From: Planctomycetota bacterium
Lineage (GTDB): Bacteria; Planctomycetota; Phycisphaerae; UBA1845; PWPN01
Length of the DNA: 64,000 nt
Assembly: GCA_022711465.1 (NCBI GenBank)
Contig: JAKLEZ010000009.1
Coordinates: forward strand, 62,001 to 126,000
Direction of reading: 5' to 3'
A model generated the notes under the pieces. It saw only the letters and a program-made list of their open reading frames with translations, did not search any database and was not told the DNA's origin. Position 1 is the stretch's first letter; each line of letters opens with the position of its first letter. The translations under genes and the position numbers were made by a program. Below are positions 55,153 to 64,000 of this stretch, piece by piece.

Positions 55153-56304
55153 TTATCGCTGGATTATCCCATAAAGCGAGTCTCGTTCTGTCGGGATTCC
55201 CCCCGCCTCGTAGATGAACCGCTGGATCTGATCGACGGTGAGTTCCTGACGGGTCGCGGTATCGTGGGAAGCGTGTTTGGTGATATCGTAGTAGACTACG
55301 GTGCCGTCGAAGTCGTCCACCCCCCAGTTCAGGCTAACTTGGGCAAGTTTGGGGGTCTGCATAATCCAGAACGCCTTGACGTGGGAGAAGTTGTCGAGCA
55401 TGAGACGGCATACCGCCAGGGTGCGAAGGTCGTCGAGGCCTGTGGGGCCGGCCAAGTGCTGGAGTTCTGTGTTATGGGGGATGAACGAGAGGGGTACGAT
55501 GCAGTTGAAATGGGCTGCTCGGGCGGCGAGTGAGTCATCCTGGTGGCTGCGTAGCTTGACCAGGTGCCGCACCCGTTCCTCGATGGTCTCGATGTGTCCG
55601 TAGAGCATGGTCGCATTGCTGAACAGGCCGAGTTCGTGAGCTGTTCGGTGGACGTCGAACCAGCCTTCTTGGCCGACCTTGGTCTTGAATGCCTCGCTGT
55701 GCACGCGATCGTCGAAGATCTCGGCGCCGCCGCCGGGCAGGCTGCCGAGACCCGCTTCGTGGAGTTGTTCGAGGACCTCTCGGATTGACAGGTGGGGTTT
55801 CGTGATCCGGCTGAAGTGGATGATCTCGATGGCGGTGAAGGCCTTGATGTGCAGTTGGGGCGCGGCCTCGCGGATTCGTCGGCACATTTCGAGGTAGTAC
55901 GAGAAGGGGAGTCTGGGGTGCAGGCCGCCGACGATGTGGACCTCGGTGGCTCCGGTTTGGGCGGCCTGGGTCGCTCGTTGGACGATCTCGTCGACGGAGA
56001 GCTCATATCCGCCCGAGTTCTCGCAGCTGGAGGTTGGCGGGTTCGGCGTTCCCGCTTTTCCTGTTGGGTACGGCCGGCAGAACGAGCAGAATCGGCAGCG
56101 GAGCACGCAGTAGTTAGTGTAATTGATGTGGCGATTGATGTTGTAGAAGGTTTTCCTTCCGTGGAATCGCTCCCGAGCGATGTTTGCCAGCTCGCCGAGG
56201 GTATGGATATCCGGCGAGCTGTAGAGTCGCACCCCGTCCTCGACACCGAGTCGCTCACCCGCGTGGACCTTCGCGGCGATATCCTGCAAGTCGGTTGAAT
56301 GCAT
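55153..56304 (-). CDS. mqnE: Aminofutalosine synthase
   Basis: Radical SAM enzyme of the futalosine route to menaquinone, joining a chorismate-derived enolpyruvate to SAM-derived adenosyl. The 383 residues carry the SAM cluster motif C66-x3-C70-x2-C73 (CVLRCRFCSFCRP) and the family signatures NINRHINYTN, HIVGGLHPRLPFSYYLEM, KAFTAIEIIHFS, LGSLPGGGAEIFDDRVH and ATMLYGHIET. These match MqnE better than MqnC. The ATG at 56304 gives a normal N-terminus. The next gene upstream ends 9 nt away and may be part of the same unit. No other mqn gene is in the window. Confidence 0.92.
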   Translation of the reverse strand: MHSTDLQDIAAKVHAGERLGVEDGVRLYSSPDIHTLGELANIARERFHGRKTFYNINRHINYTNYCVLRCRFCSFCRPYPTGKAGTPNPPTSSCENSGGYELSVDEIVQRATQAAQTGATEVHIVGGLHPRLPFSYYLEMCRRIREAAPQLHIKAFTAIEIIHFSRITKPHLSIREVLEQLHEAGLGSLPGGGAEIFDDRVHSEAFKTKVGQEGWFDVHRTAHELGLFSNATMLYGHIETIEERVRHLVKLRSHQDDSLAARAAHFNCIVPLSFIPHNTELQHLAGPTGLDDLRTLAVCRLMLDNFSHVKAFWIMQTPKLAQVSLNWGVDDFDGTVVYYDITKHASHDTATRQELTVDQIQRFIYEAGGIPTERDSLYGIIQR

Positions 56305-56313
56305 GGTTACAGA

Positions 56314-57051
56314 CTAACCCAGTTTTCTGAGGTAGGCCACTGCGTTGGCGGGGGAGGCGGCGGTCTCGCTGTCGCGGTTCTCGCAGGGATCGAGCACGAA
56401 CCAGCCGCGGTAGCTGCACTCTGCCGCCTGGCGGATGATTCGCTGCAGGTTGACCTTGCCTTGGCCGAGAGGGACCGGTCGCTTGCCGATGCGGTCGGAG
56501 ACGCGAATGCAGCCTACCAGGTCGGCGAATTCTGCCAGGACGTCGCGTGGGTTCACGGCCGAGGCATGGAATGCGCCGATGTCGAGGGCGAGTCGCAGGC
56601 TTGGATGCGGGATATCGGCGAAGAGGCGCCGAAGATCCTCGATCTGCTCGATCGTGGTGTCACGGGCGTTCAAGACATGGACGTCGAGACCATGGTCGTC
56701 GGCCGCGGGCAGGAGTTCCTGAATGCCCTCCGACAGGATCGTCCAGGGTTGGCCCCGGCGCTGGCCGGTGGCCAGGCAGATACTGGTACTGCCCACGGCC
56801 CTGGCCCACTCCATTCGGGTCCGGATTCGCGCGATGGTGGCCGCGGCGTCCGCGTTAGCGGCAGCTTCGAAGGCTCCGACGTCCACGCCGGACAGGCGCA
56901 GGTTGGCGGATTGGAGCCAGGTTAGGATCTCGCTTGGCTCAAGGCGGGACCAGGCCAGATGGACTGCGTCGCAGCCGGCGTCTCGGTAGAGTGCCAGGCT
57001 GGCGGGCGACGGTGGAGCTGTCGGCGGCTTGACTGCGCAACTAATCAGCAT
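56314..57051 (-). CDS. Sugar phosphate isomerase/epimerase-like TIM barrel
   Basis: A 245-residue protein of the xylose-isomerase-like TIM-barrel family (AP endonuclease 2 fold). Typical features are the barrel-end strands GVDVGAFEAAANA, STSICLATGQRRG, GLDVHVLNARDT, LRLALDIGAFHASAV and GWFVLDPCENRDS. The metal-binding Glu/Asp/His set is partly visible (D in ALDIGAFH, D in LDPCE) but not complete enough to assign a reaction. It overlaps the end of the GT39-like gene by 11 bp and is followed by mqnE. Substrate unknown. Confidence 0.8.
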   Translation of the reverse strand: MLISCAVKPPTAPPSPASLALYRDAGCDAVHLAWSRLEPSEILTWLQSANLRLSGVDVGAFEAAANADAAATIARIRTRMEWARAVGSTSICLATGQRRGQPWTILSEGIQELLPAADDHGLDVHVLNARDTTIEQIEDLRRLFADIPHPSLRLALDIGAFHASAVNPRDVLAEFADLVGCIRVSDRIGKRPVPLGQGKVNLQRIIRQAAECSYRGWFVLDPCENRDSETAASPANAVAYLRKLG

Positions 57052-58888
57052 TTGAGCTTGTTGCTCCGTTCTCCGGCGGGCGCTGTGGCGGTGCGACCAG
57101 TTCGAAGGTCTTGTCTGCCCAACTCATGGGGGTCGCGTCCCAGGGCCACGCTGGTGTAGGGACATCATAGCGCGCGAACCGCTCGGGCGATAGGCTCCCG
57201 CGGTCAGGAAAATCCGGTGTCTGCCACGCTCGGATCAAGACGTCACAGCTGACAGGCTTCTCGATCGGTTCTTTCAGGGGAAGCAGGCGGATGCTCCAGG
57301 AGAACACATCCATAGGTGGGCAGACGTATGGTGCGGGTTCGACGAGCATGCCGAGCACTTGTCCTCCTTCTCGCTGATGTCGCTGGAGTTCCTCGGCGGC
57401 CACGAACCGAGAGTTGTTTTCCCTGCAGTCTCGGACGAAGGCGCGCAGGTAGCCGGCGCCGGGCAGAGCCGCGCCGAGGATCATCGCCGCCGCGAAAGCG
57501 CCGCGCGCGGTGCGGCATCTGGCCAGGCAGCCGAACGCAGCGCCGGCCGCGACGCCGAGGCACACGTCGGGGAAGACCGCGAAGCGGCCGTACTCGCCGG
57601 GCATGCCCTCGGCGGCCAGGGCGAACTGAATCAGGGAAATGGCCGCGGGGACCACCAGAAGCCAGCCCACGCCAGGATGAGGCATGGTCTGGGGCGGGCA
57701 ATGGGGCTTGCCTCCGCGCTGGTTGACCGGGATGTGCCGCCACAGGAATCCGATCGCGGCGATGCAGCCTACGATGGCCACGACGGTGGAGGCACCTTCT
57801 CGCACCAGTTGTGCCGCGTTCAGGAGGCCCATTCCGCTCAGTGTCACCTTGAACATTGCGGCGGTATTGCCGAGATTCGAGCGAATGACCTCGCGATCGC
57901 AGATGAGGTTGATGCCCACGTAGGGGTTGGTGATGAGAAACACGAGGAGGGTGATTACCAGCCCGGCCAACTTGAGGTCGAGGGCGGATCGCCAGTTGTT
58001 CCGCCGAAGCCAGGCCATGAGGGGGGGGATCGCGAGGATCGGCCAAGCGGTCAGGACCATGCCGAGGGCGGTTCCGCAGAGTACCGCGCTTGCGAGCCAC
58101 CAGCGCCGCCGGCCGGTATCGACGTATCGCGCGGCCGCGAGGATGGATGCCAGCATGAGCACGGCGCCCGGCAGGTGCGGCTTGGCTTCATGGGCCGTGT
58201 TCACGACCACAGGCATGCAGATGTAACACAAGGTTGCGAGGGTCGCCGAGGCCGGGCTCGCCCCGCTCAGTCGGCGAGCCAACTCGAACACGACGGCCGT
58301 ACCGACCAGGGCCCAGGACACGGTATAGAGGCGGGTGACCACGTAGAACCGGCCGAACTGCTCGGGGTGGTCGAGGTAGTGGGCCAGGTCGGATTTGACG
58401 GTGACGAAGCCTGCGAGCGAAGCCACCTTGAGGCAAGCCCCGACCGGGTAGACCCAGAGGCCGCCGTATTGGTAGAGGTGCGGATCGAGTTTGCCCTCGC
58501 CGGGGCGCATCGAGGCCAGGGCCCGGAAGGTGACCATCTCGTCGGGCTGGTAGCTGTACAGGCGGTATCGGCGCACGATGGCCGCTCTCTGGGCGTCGGT
58601 CTCGTTCAGGACAATCGACTGCCGGCGGTCGCTGATGGCATCGGGATCGACGTCTGCGCCGCGCCCGCCATCGGTCTCCCATCCGCCGGCCAGGGCGATG
58701 ATCTCCTGACCGGTCCAGGGTGTCCGGTTGCCAAAGAGGAACGGATCGGCAGCTCTGGACGGCAGACCCCAATGGATGCCGGTGCAGAAGACTGCCGCGC
58801 CGAGCAGGAGGAGGCAGCAGAGGATTCCCCAGCGGAACTTACCCGGACCGCCGGCTGGTGGCTGTCGCAATACCGAGTTCTCTGTCAC
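57041..58888 (-). CDS. GT39-like membrane glycosyltransferase
   Basis: A large integral membrane protein, 615 residues from the GTG at 58888, which is preferred because AGAGGA lies just upstream and the first membrane segment follows soon after (WGILCCLLLLGAAVFCTGI). At least ten hydrophobic segments alternate with short loops; the first extracytoplasmic loop carries acidic residues (YQPDEMVTFRALASM, with a D-E pair as in ArnT/PMT enzymes) and YQYGGLWVYPVGA. This matches the dolichyl-phosphate-mannose or undecaprenyl-sugar mannosyltransferase superfamily (GT39/GT83). The C-terminal soluble part is short. Acceptor unknown. The longer frame to 59023 is not supported. Confidence 0.8.
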   Translation of the reverse strand: MTENSVLRQPPAGGPGKFRWGILCCLLLLGAAVFCTGIHWGLPSRAADPFLFGNRTPWTGQEIIALAGGWETDGGRGADVDPDAISDRRQSIVLNETDAQRAAIVRRYRLYSYQPDEMVTFRALASMRPGEGKLDPHLYQYGGLWVYPVGACLKVASLAGFVTVKSDLAHYLDHPEQFGRFYVVTRLYTVSWALVGTAVVFELARRLSGASPASATLATLCYICMPVVVNTAHEAKPHLPGAVLMLASILAAARYVDTGRRRWWLASAVLCGTALGMVLTAWPILAIPPLMAWLRRNNWRSALDLKLAGLVITLLVFLITNPYVGINLICDREVIRSNLGNTAAMFKVTLSGMGLLNAAQLVREGASTVVAIVGCIAAIGFLWRHIPVNQRGGKPHCPPQTMPHPGVGWLLVVPAAISLIQFALAAEGMPGEYGRFAVFPDVCLGVAAGAAFGCLARCRTARGAFAAAMILGAALPGAGYLRAFVRDCRENNSRFVAAEELQRHQREGGQVLGMLVEPAPYVCPPMDVFSWSIRLLPLKEPIEKPVSCDVLIRAWQTPDFPDRGSLSPERFARYDVPTPAWPWDATPMSWADKTFELVAPPQRPPENGATSSNAD

Positions 58889-59058
58889 CCGATGTCCTCT
58901 GGTCGTCGGTCTGTGCAGTTGCCGTTCCGTGAATGGGTGCCGTTCATCGTAGCAGCTACTCCACGAGCAGTCCAAGGGTGCCTCCAGGATCGCCGTATGG
59001 ACGCCAATGGCCGGCAGCGACATAATGCTCCCGTCACTGTGATCACGAGGAGTGCGCG

Positions 59059-59859
59059 ATGGTTCGTCTGGCGATCGCCGGTGTAGCCGGCAGGATGGGA
59101 TCGAGGATTCTGGCCCTGGCGGCGGTCGACAAGACGTTTGACGTGGTCAGCGTTCTGGAGAAGACCGGGAACCCGAACGTTGGCCGTGACGCGGGCGAAC
59201 TGGCGGGGCTCGGCCGGATCGGGCTGCCGGTGCAGGATCGATCCGAGACCGAGTTCGATGTGCTCATCGACTTCACCCTGCCGGCCGGTACGATGCATTG
59301 GCTGGACTACTGCCTGACCTGCAAGCGAGGCATCGTCATCGGCACCACCGGCCATGCTCCCGAGCAGCTCAGAGTGATCGAGAAGGCTGCCGCCACGATT
59401 CCGGTTCTCAAGGCGACCAACATGAGCGTCGGTGTGAACCTCATGTTTCAGCTCGTGGCCCAGATGGCCGCCGCGCTGGGCGACGACTACGACATTGAGA
59501 TTGTCGAGGCCCACCACCGCTTCAAGGCCGATGCCCCCAGCGGCACGGCGGTTTCACTCCGTGACGCGATCGTGGAGGCCACCGGCCGGGACAGCGAGAA
59601 GGACGTCATCTACGGGCGTCGCGGGCAGACCGGCCAGCGTCCGCGGCGTCAGATCGGCGTGCACGCGGTTCGGGTCGGCGATACGGTCGGCGAGCATGAG
59701 GTCTACTTCGGCACACTGGGCGAGACGCTGGTTCTCAAGCACAGCGCCCACACCCGGGACACTTTTGCCAAAGGGGCTCTCCGGGCGGCTTCGTGGCTGG
59801 CGGGCAGATCCGCCGGCCGGTACGACATGGCCGACGTGCTGGGCCTGAAGAAGAGGTAG
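59059..59859 (+). CDS. dapB: 4-hydroxy-tetrahydrodipicolinate reductase
   Basis: Reduces 4-hydroxy-tetrahydrodipicolinate with NAD(P)H on the way to meso-diaminopimelate and lysine. The 266 residues match DapB: nucleotide-binding VRLAIAGVAGRMGSRIL, DFTLPAG, GTTGHAPEQL, the catalytic region EIVEAHHRFKADAPSGTA with HH and Lys, and the FAKGALRAASWL C-terminal helix. The ATG at 59059 has GAGGAG upstream. The GNAT gene starts 2 nt after its stop, so they form one unit. Divergent from the GT39-like gene. Confidence 0.96.
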   Translation: MVRLAIAGVAGRMGSRILALAAVDKTFDVVSVLEKTGNPNVGRDAGELAGLGRIGLPVQDRSETEFDVLIDFTLPAGTMHWLDYCLTCKRGIVIGTTGHAPEQLRVIEKAAATIPVLKATNMSVGVNLMFQLVAQMAAALGDDYDIEIVEAHHRFKADAPSGTAVSLRDAIVEATGRDSEKDVIYGRRGQTGQRPRRQIGVHAVRVGDTVGEHEVYFGTLGETLVLKHSAHTRDTFAKGALRAASWLAGRSAGRYDMADVLGLKKR

Positions 59860-59861
59860 CC

Positions 59862-60767
59862 ATGGCCACGGCGCTCCTCAGTCTGACGCCCGCGCACCTA
59901 CCGCGACTGCGAGGTCTGTGTGAAGCCTGTTTTCCGGAGGACCCGTTCAACGAGGAGCTGCTCTCCGGGCACATCTTCGGCGATCCGCGATTCGAGCCGG
60001 AGTTGGCCGTAGTTGTCGAGCGCGACGGGTGTCTGGCGGCCGTGGCGGTGAGCGTGATTCGCACGGTGCCCGAGGACGGGCGGCAGGGTTGGCTGAAGCT
60101 GCTGGCGGTCGATCCCGCCTACCGTGGCCGGGGGCTGGCCAAAGGGATGCTCGGTGAGTTGGAGGATCGCTTTCGTGCCCGGCAAGCCGTCGATTTCACG
60201 ACCCTAGGCGCCCCCTACTACTTCTGGCCGGGCGTCGAAGTTTGCCGCACGCCGGCCTGCTGCCTGTTCGAGCGGCTGGGCTTCAAGGAGCAGCGATATA
60301 CCGTCAACATGATCGTCGATCTGGCGGGTCAGACGTTCGATACGGCTGCCGACGAGCTGCGGCTGGCGCGGGAGGGCTTCGCCTTTCACCGCTCCGACGC
60401 TACGAGTCTGCCGGCCGTCAACGCCTTTGTCGGCCGTTACTGGCGGCCGTGGTGTGATGAGACTGTGCTGACCTTGGCCAACGACCCGGTGTCCATGTTC
60501 CACGCCATCCGCGACGGCGAGGTTGTGGCCTTCGCGGCCTACGATGCGGTCATGTTTCGCGGGACGTTTGGGCCGATGGGGACGGATCCCTCGCTCCGCG
60601 GCAAGGGTATCGGCGACGTGCTGCTGAAGAAGTGCTTTCGCGACATGAAGGACTTCAGCTACCCCCGGGCGGAGATTGCCTGGGTTGGTCCGGTCGGCTT
60701 CTACGCCAAGCGGATCGGGGCGGTGATTCATCGGGTGTTCCGGGTGTATGGGAAGGGGCTGGGATAG
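59862..60767 (+). CDS. Double-domain GNAT acetyltransferase
   Basis: A 301-residue protein with two GNAT-type halves. The first has the acetyl-CoA motif LLAVDPAYRGRGLAKGMLGE (about 80-100). The second contains MGTDPSLRGKGIGDVLLKK (about 245-265) near the C-terminus. The segment between contains the aromatic PYYFWPGVEV region. The ATG at 59862 is 2 nt after dapB with AGAGG upstream; the longer frame runs into dapB. Substrate unknown. The link to dapB suggests an amino-acid or cell-wall precursor, but that is weak inference. Confidence 0.85.
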   Translation: MATALLSLTPAHLPRLRGLCEACFPEDPFNEELLSGHIFGDPRFEPELAVVVERDGCLAAVAVSVIRTVPEDGRQGWLKLLAVDPAYRGRGLAKGMLGELEDRFRARQAVDFTTLGAPYYFWPGVEVCRTPACCLFERLGFKEQRYTVNMIVDLAGQTFDTAADELRLAREGFAFHRSDATSLPAVNAFVGRYWRPWCDETVLTLANDPVSMFHAIRDGEVVAFAAYDAVMFRGTFGPMGTDPSLRGKGIGDVLLKKCFRDMKDFSYPRAEIAWVGPVGFYAKRIGAVIHRVFRVYGKGLG

Positions 60768-60790
60768 CAGTCAGCATTGAGCGATGGGTT

Positions 60791-62035
60791 TCACTCGTAT
60801 CTCAGGGCCTCGACCGGATCGAGTCGCGACGCCTTGTAGGCCGGGTAGAGGCCGCTGAAGACGCCTGTCAGGATGGCCATGATGAGGGCATAGACGATGA
60901 CGCGTGGCGCGGTATAGGTTTCGATGACTCGGGTGACGTTCTCGAGGGTGGTGGTCATCAGGTAGCCGACCAGGACGCCGAAGGCGCCGCCCAGCAGGCT
61001 GATGATGCCGGCCTCGATGAGGAACTGGCGGAGGATATCCCATCGTTGGGCGCCGACGGCCATGCGTACGCCGATCTCGCGGGTGCGTTCGGTGACGGAG
61101 ACCAGCATGATGTTCATGATGCCGATGCCACCCACGAAGAGGCTGATTCCCGCGATGCTGTAGAGCACGACGGAGAAGATCTTGGTGACATCGCTGATCT
61201 GTCTTCGGGCCTCCTCCTGGCTGAAGATCTGGAAGTCGTCTTTTTTGCCACCGCGGATGTTGATGTTGTGTCGGCGGCGGAGCTCGCGTTTGATCTCGGC
61301 GGTGGCGTCGAGCACCTTGTCTGAAGCGATGGCCTGCACGGAGATGGCGTGCACGTACTTGCTGCCGAACAGGCGGTTCATGGCCGTAGTCACGGGGATC
61401 ATGACCTGGGAGTCGACGTTGCGGAAGCCGATGTTGCCCTTTTTCTCCATGACGCCGACGACTCGGAAAGGCACGGACATGATCTTGATGGGCCGGTTGA
61501 TGGCCGGCGCGTTTCCGAAGAGCTCCTGGGCGGTTTTGTGGCCGAGCACGGCGACCTTCTGTTCGCTGGCGACGTCCTCGCGGAGGAGGAAGCGGCCCTC
61601 GACCACGCGGTAGTTGAACATGTCGGCGTAGGCCTGGCTGGTGCCGAGGATGGTCGCCTCCTTGTTTCGGCTGAGGTTTTTGACCTGGGCCATGCTGGAG
61701 ATTTCGGCGGCGGCGGCGTTGATGCTGGGGCAACTGGACTTATCGCCGAGGGCATCGGCGTCCTCGACGGTGAGGGTCTGGTATACGCCCATGGATCGAC
61801 CTTCGCTCCTGGCGGTGGCGGGGTAGACGGTGATGGTCTCGCTGCCCATGGACTCGAAGCGTTGGACGATATCGCGCTGTGAACCTTCGAGGATGGACAT
61901 GGCGGAGATGACGGCCCCGACGCCGATGATGACGCCCAAGGTGGCCAGCAACGAGCGGAGCAGGTTGGCTCGCAACCCGCGGATGGCCATCGTGAAGATC
62001 TGGAGGAAGAACATCGGCCGGACCCTTTCGTTCAC
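60791..62035 (-). CDS. MacB-type ABC transporter permease
   Basis: A 414-residue inner-membrane permease. The N-terminal membrane helix lies in LRANLLRSLLATLGVIIGVGAV, then a large periplasmic MacB core domain (about 50-280), then three C-terminal helices (FSVVLYSIAGISLFVGGIGI, ISLLGGAFGVLVGYLM, IVYALIMAILTGVFSGLYPA). The signature RTREIGVRMAVGAQRWDIL of FtsX-like permeases is present. The GTG at 62035 overlaps the ATPase stop by 4 bp; Met8 is an alternative start. With the ATPase and adaptor it forms a MacAB-like tripartite exporter for peptides, lipids or antibiotics. Confidence 0.93.
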   Translation of the reverse strand: MNERVRPMFFLQIFTMAIRGLRANLLRSLLATLGVIIGVGAVISAMSILEGSQRDIVQRFESMGSETITVYPATARSEGRSMGVYQTLTVEDADALGDKSSCPSINAAAAEISSMAQVKNLSRNKEATILGTSQAYADMFNYRVVEGRFLLREDVASEQKVAVLGHKTAQELFGNAPAINRPIKIMSVPFRVVGVMEKKGNIGFRNVDSQVMIPVTTAMNRLFGSKYVHAISVQAIASDKVLDATAEIKRELRRRHNINIRGGKKDDFQIFSQEEARRQISDVTKIFSVVLYSIAGISLFVGGIGIMNIMLVSVTERTREIGVRMAVGAQRWDILRQFLIEAGIISLLGGAFGVLVGYLMTTTLENVTRVIETYTAPRVIVYALIMAILTGVFSGLYPAYKASRLDPVEALRYE

Positions 62036-62745
62036 GCCTGGATGCGCAGGGCGAGCAGCTCCTTGCGGTAAGCGTCGTCCACTTTGCGGTCTTCAACGAT
62101 CTTGCCGTCCATCATTCGCACCACGCGCTGGGCACGAGCGGCGATGGCCATCTCGTGGGTGACCAGGACGATGGTCACGGCCTGGCGGTGCAGTTCACGG
62201 AACAGCTCCAGGATCTGCTCGCCAGTATGGGAGTCCAGGTTGCCGGTGGGTTCGTCGGCCAGGATGAGCGGCGGGTTGTTGACCAGGGCTCTGGCGATGG
62301 CGACCCGTTGGCGTTCGCCGCCGGACAGTTCGTTGGGCCGGTGATGGGCGCGGTGGACCAGGCCGACGCGTTCGAGGGCGGTGAGGGCCTTTGCCCGGGC
62401 CCCGCGTTGGCGGGCGTAGATGAGCGGCACGGCCACGTTGTCCAGGGCGCTGGTGCGGTTGATGAGATTGAACGTCTGGAAGACGAAGCCGATGCTGGTG
62501 TTGCGGATTCTGGCCAGTTTGCGGTCGCTGAGCCTGTCGACCTGCTGGTTGTCGAGGTAGTAGTGGCCGCTGGTCGGGCGATCGAGGCAGCCGATGAGGT
62601 GCATCATGGTGCTCTTGCCGCTGCCGGAAGCGCCGGTGAGGCTGACGAATTCGCCCTTGCCGATTTGTAGGTCGACGCCGGCCAGGGCATGGACGTCGGA
62701 ATCGCCCATGCGGTAGTGCTTGGTGAGTTGTTCGATGCGGATCAT
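62032..62745 (-). CDS. MacB-type ABC transporter ATPase
   Basis: A 237-residue ATPase that powers the adjoining permease. The ATG at 62745 starts IRIEQLTKHYRMGD, a standard LolD/MacB-like N-terminus. Walker A is GASGSGKST, the Q-loop VFQTFNLINRTSALDNV, the ABC signature LSGGERQRVAIARAL, Walker B LILADEPTGNLDS and the switch His in VTHEM. It sits 2 nt after the adaptor gene and overlaps the permease gene by 4 bp. The upstream extension to 62880 lies in the adaptor gene in another frame. Confidence 0.95.
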   Translation of the reverse strand: MIRIEQLTKHYRMGDSDVHALAGVDLQIGKGEFVSLTGASGSGKSTMMHLIGCLDRPTSGHYYLDNQQVDRLSDRKLARIRNTSIGFVFQTFNLINRTSALDNVAVPLIYARQRGARAKALTALERVGLVHRAHHRPNELSGGERQRVAIARALVNNPPLILADEPTGNLDSHTGEQILELFRELHRQAVTIVLVTHEMAIAARAQRVVRMMDGKIVEDRKVDDAYRKELLALRIQA

Positions 62746-62747
62746 GC

Positions 62748-64000
62748 TCAATCGCCGCTCTCGCCCTCGGCTTCCTTTTCCTTGCGTGTCTGTTGCGGCA
62801 GCACGGTGTACACTTTGACGCCCGGCTCGAGTCCCTCGATGACCTCGGCGTCGATTCCGTTGTCCATGCCGAAGCGGCACTTGCGGAACTCGGCTTTGGG
62901 TTTTCCGGTTACGGGGTCGGTGACCTGGAGATACACGCCGAAGTGCTCGCCATTGGGATCCTTCATGATGGCGTCGTAGCTGACCAGCACGGCGTTTCGG
63001 ACCGAGTTGACCTTGAAGTGGGCCTCGGCCTGGGTGTTGAGCAGGCCGATGAGTCTATCCCGGTTTGCGCTGGTGATCCGAATCCGGACCTTGAAGGTGG
63101 CGATGGCCTGGACGAGTTGAGACTGGGGAGCGATGCGTTCGATCACGCCGTAGAACTTCTCGTCGCGGAAGGTTTCGACGGTGACCTCGACCTTCTGGCC
63201 GAGTTCGATCGTGCCCTCGGGCAGTGTGGCCAAGGGGCCGTCCGGCTGGGAGGCCGATTGGTCGGGTGCCGGCGGAGGCGTCTGGGTGGTCCTGGGGCCC
63301 GGTCGTGCGGAGGCGGGGGCCAGCTCGCGGACCTGGCCGATGTCTGCCTCGTCGACGTTGACCACGGCGTAGATTTCGTCGACGTCGGCGAGTTCCATGA
63401 GCACGGTGCCGCCGGTCAGCGACGTCTTGCCGCTCTGGACGACTTCGCCGATCTGGACGTGGCGGGTGAGGACCATGCCGTCGATGGGTGACAGGACGGT
63501 GGTTTCCCGGAGGCGTTCTTCGGAATCCTCGAGGGCTTTCTTGGCGGTGTCCATGGCTTCCCTGGCGGCTCTGATCTCGAGCCTGGCGCTGTCGAGTCCG
63601 ATCTTGGCCTGGTCGACTTCGGACTCAGCGGCGAGTACGGCTGCCTTCTGCACTTCCCAGCGGGCCTTGGCGTCGTCGTACTCGCGGGGCGATGCGGCGT
63701 CGAAGCCTGCTCCTGCGCCGCTCAGCTGGCGGAGTTTCTCCTGGTTCTTGAATTCGTTCAGGGCCAGTGCCTCCTGGGCCTTGGCCTGGACTAGTTTAGC
63801 CTCGGCGAGGGGCACGCCGACCGCCTCGCGTTCACGGGCTGCCAGTTCCGCCTTGTCGACGGTGATCTTCGCCCGGTTGTACTCTGACTGGGCGCGGAAG
63901 ACGTTGCGTTCCTCGTCCTGGGGGTCGAGCTTCAGAATGACGTCGCCTTTCTTGACCATGGCGCCGTCCTTGAATGGCGTCTCGATCACTTCGCCGCTGG
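62748..64000 (-). CDS. RND/MacA-like periplasmic adaptor, N-terminus cut by window edge
   Basis: At least 417 residues of a membrane fusion protein; the start lies outside the window. The visible part begins in the first lipoyl half (SGEVIETPFKDGAMVKKGDVILKLDPQDEE). A long helical hairpin follows (about 90 residues with Ala/Glu/Lys/Arg heptad-like spacing), then the second lipoyl half (VLSPIDGMVLTRHVQIGEVV), and a beta-barrel domain. A Pro/Gln/Ser insert (about 225-255) is unusual. It links the MacB-type pump to an outer-membrane channel not seen here. Confidence 0.93.
   Translation of the reverse strand, partial: SGEVIETPFKDGAMVKKGDVILKLDPQDEERNVFRAQSEYNRAKITVDKAELAAREREAVGVPLAEAKLVQAKAQEALALNEFKNQEKLRQLSGAGAGFDAASPREYDDAKARWEVQKAAVLAAESEVDQAKIGLDSARLEIRAAREAMDTAKKALEDSEERLRETTVLSPIDGMVLTRHVQIGEVVQSGKTSLTGGTVLMELADVDEIYAVVNVDEADIGQVRELAPASARPGPRTTQTPPPAPDQSASQPDGPLATLPEGTIELGQKVEVTVETFRDEKFYGVIERIAPQSQLVQAIATFKVRIRITSANRDRLIGLLNTQAEAHFKVNSVRNAVLVSYDAIMKDPNGEHFGVYLQVTDPVTGKPKAEFRKCRFGMDNGIDAEVIEGLEPGVKVYTVLPQQTRKEKEAEGESGD

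Noticed and set aside
57359..59086. 575-residue plus-strand ORF
   Set aside because: Antisense to the GT39-like membrane protein.

Overview
This 64 kb, GC-rich window looks like part of a Planctomycetota chromosome, probably a Phycisphaerae-like lineage (inference from gene content only). Indicators are a planctomycete/verrucomicrobial-type bacterial microcompartment (BMC) operon, large exported proteins with DCN-type and dockerin-like calcium repeats, a PEP-CTERM protein, two exported Gfo/Idh/MocA oxidoreductases, and a kdsC-linked LPS-transport protein. No rRNA, tRNA, CRISPR array, phage or transposase was seen.

Layout. 1-16.5 kb is core metabolism: a DUF3592-like membrane protein cut by the left edge, a lone sucC, glutamine-dependent NAD synthetase, a LysR regulator directly followed by gltB-gltD, and a minus-strand pair in which a TsaC (Sua5/YrdC) domain is fused to a low-molecular-weight phosphatase and coupled to rpiB. 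A membrane protein, a Tat-exported oxidoreductase and a small TPR protein follow. 16.5-27 kb holds an MFS transporter, an orphan domain remnant, a class III aminotransferase, APS kinase, AnmK, a secreted dockerin-like protein, a PEP-CTERM protein, RuvX and a small membrane protein.

27.1-37.3 kb is a BMC operon on the minus strand. Its order is deoR, pduL, two BMC-H genes, ackA, a third BMC-H, BMC-P, CoA-acylating aldehyde dehydrogenase, BMC-P, an RpiB/LacAB-like gene, BMC-P, class II aldolase, a lipoprotein and an uncharacterised TIM-barrel-like protein. By analogy with characterised planctomycete compartments, the aldolase would split L-fuculose- or L-rhamnulose-1-phosphate to DHAP and lactaldehyde. 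Aldehyde dehydrogenase, PduL and AckA would then convert lactaldehyde through acyl-CoA and acyl-phosphate to the acid plus ATP. Three of the enzymes carry closely similar short terminal amphipathic helices that look like encapsulation tags.

38.4-49.6 kb encodes export and polymer-related functions: a 1896-residue multidomain secreted protein, a 1137-residue glycosidase-like secreted protein and a second Tat-type oxidoreductase. 49.7-54.6 kb has hpf, kdsC and a 1284-residue LptC/LptA-like protein, a rearranged version of the proteobacterial kdsC-lptC-lptA-lptB-rpoN-hpf neighbourhood. 55.1-64 kb carries mqnE (futalosine menaquinone pathway), a sugar isomerase-like TIM barrel, a GT39-like membrane protein, dapB, a double GNAT protein and a MacAB-type export system cut by the right edge.

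Coding density is high. Many start sites were moved downstream of the longest ORF on the basis of Shine-Dalgarno spacing, signal peptides and family N-termini. GTG and TTG starts are common.
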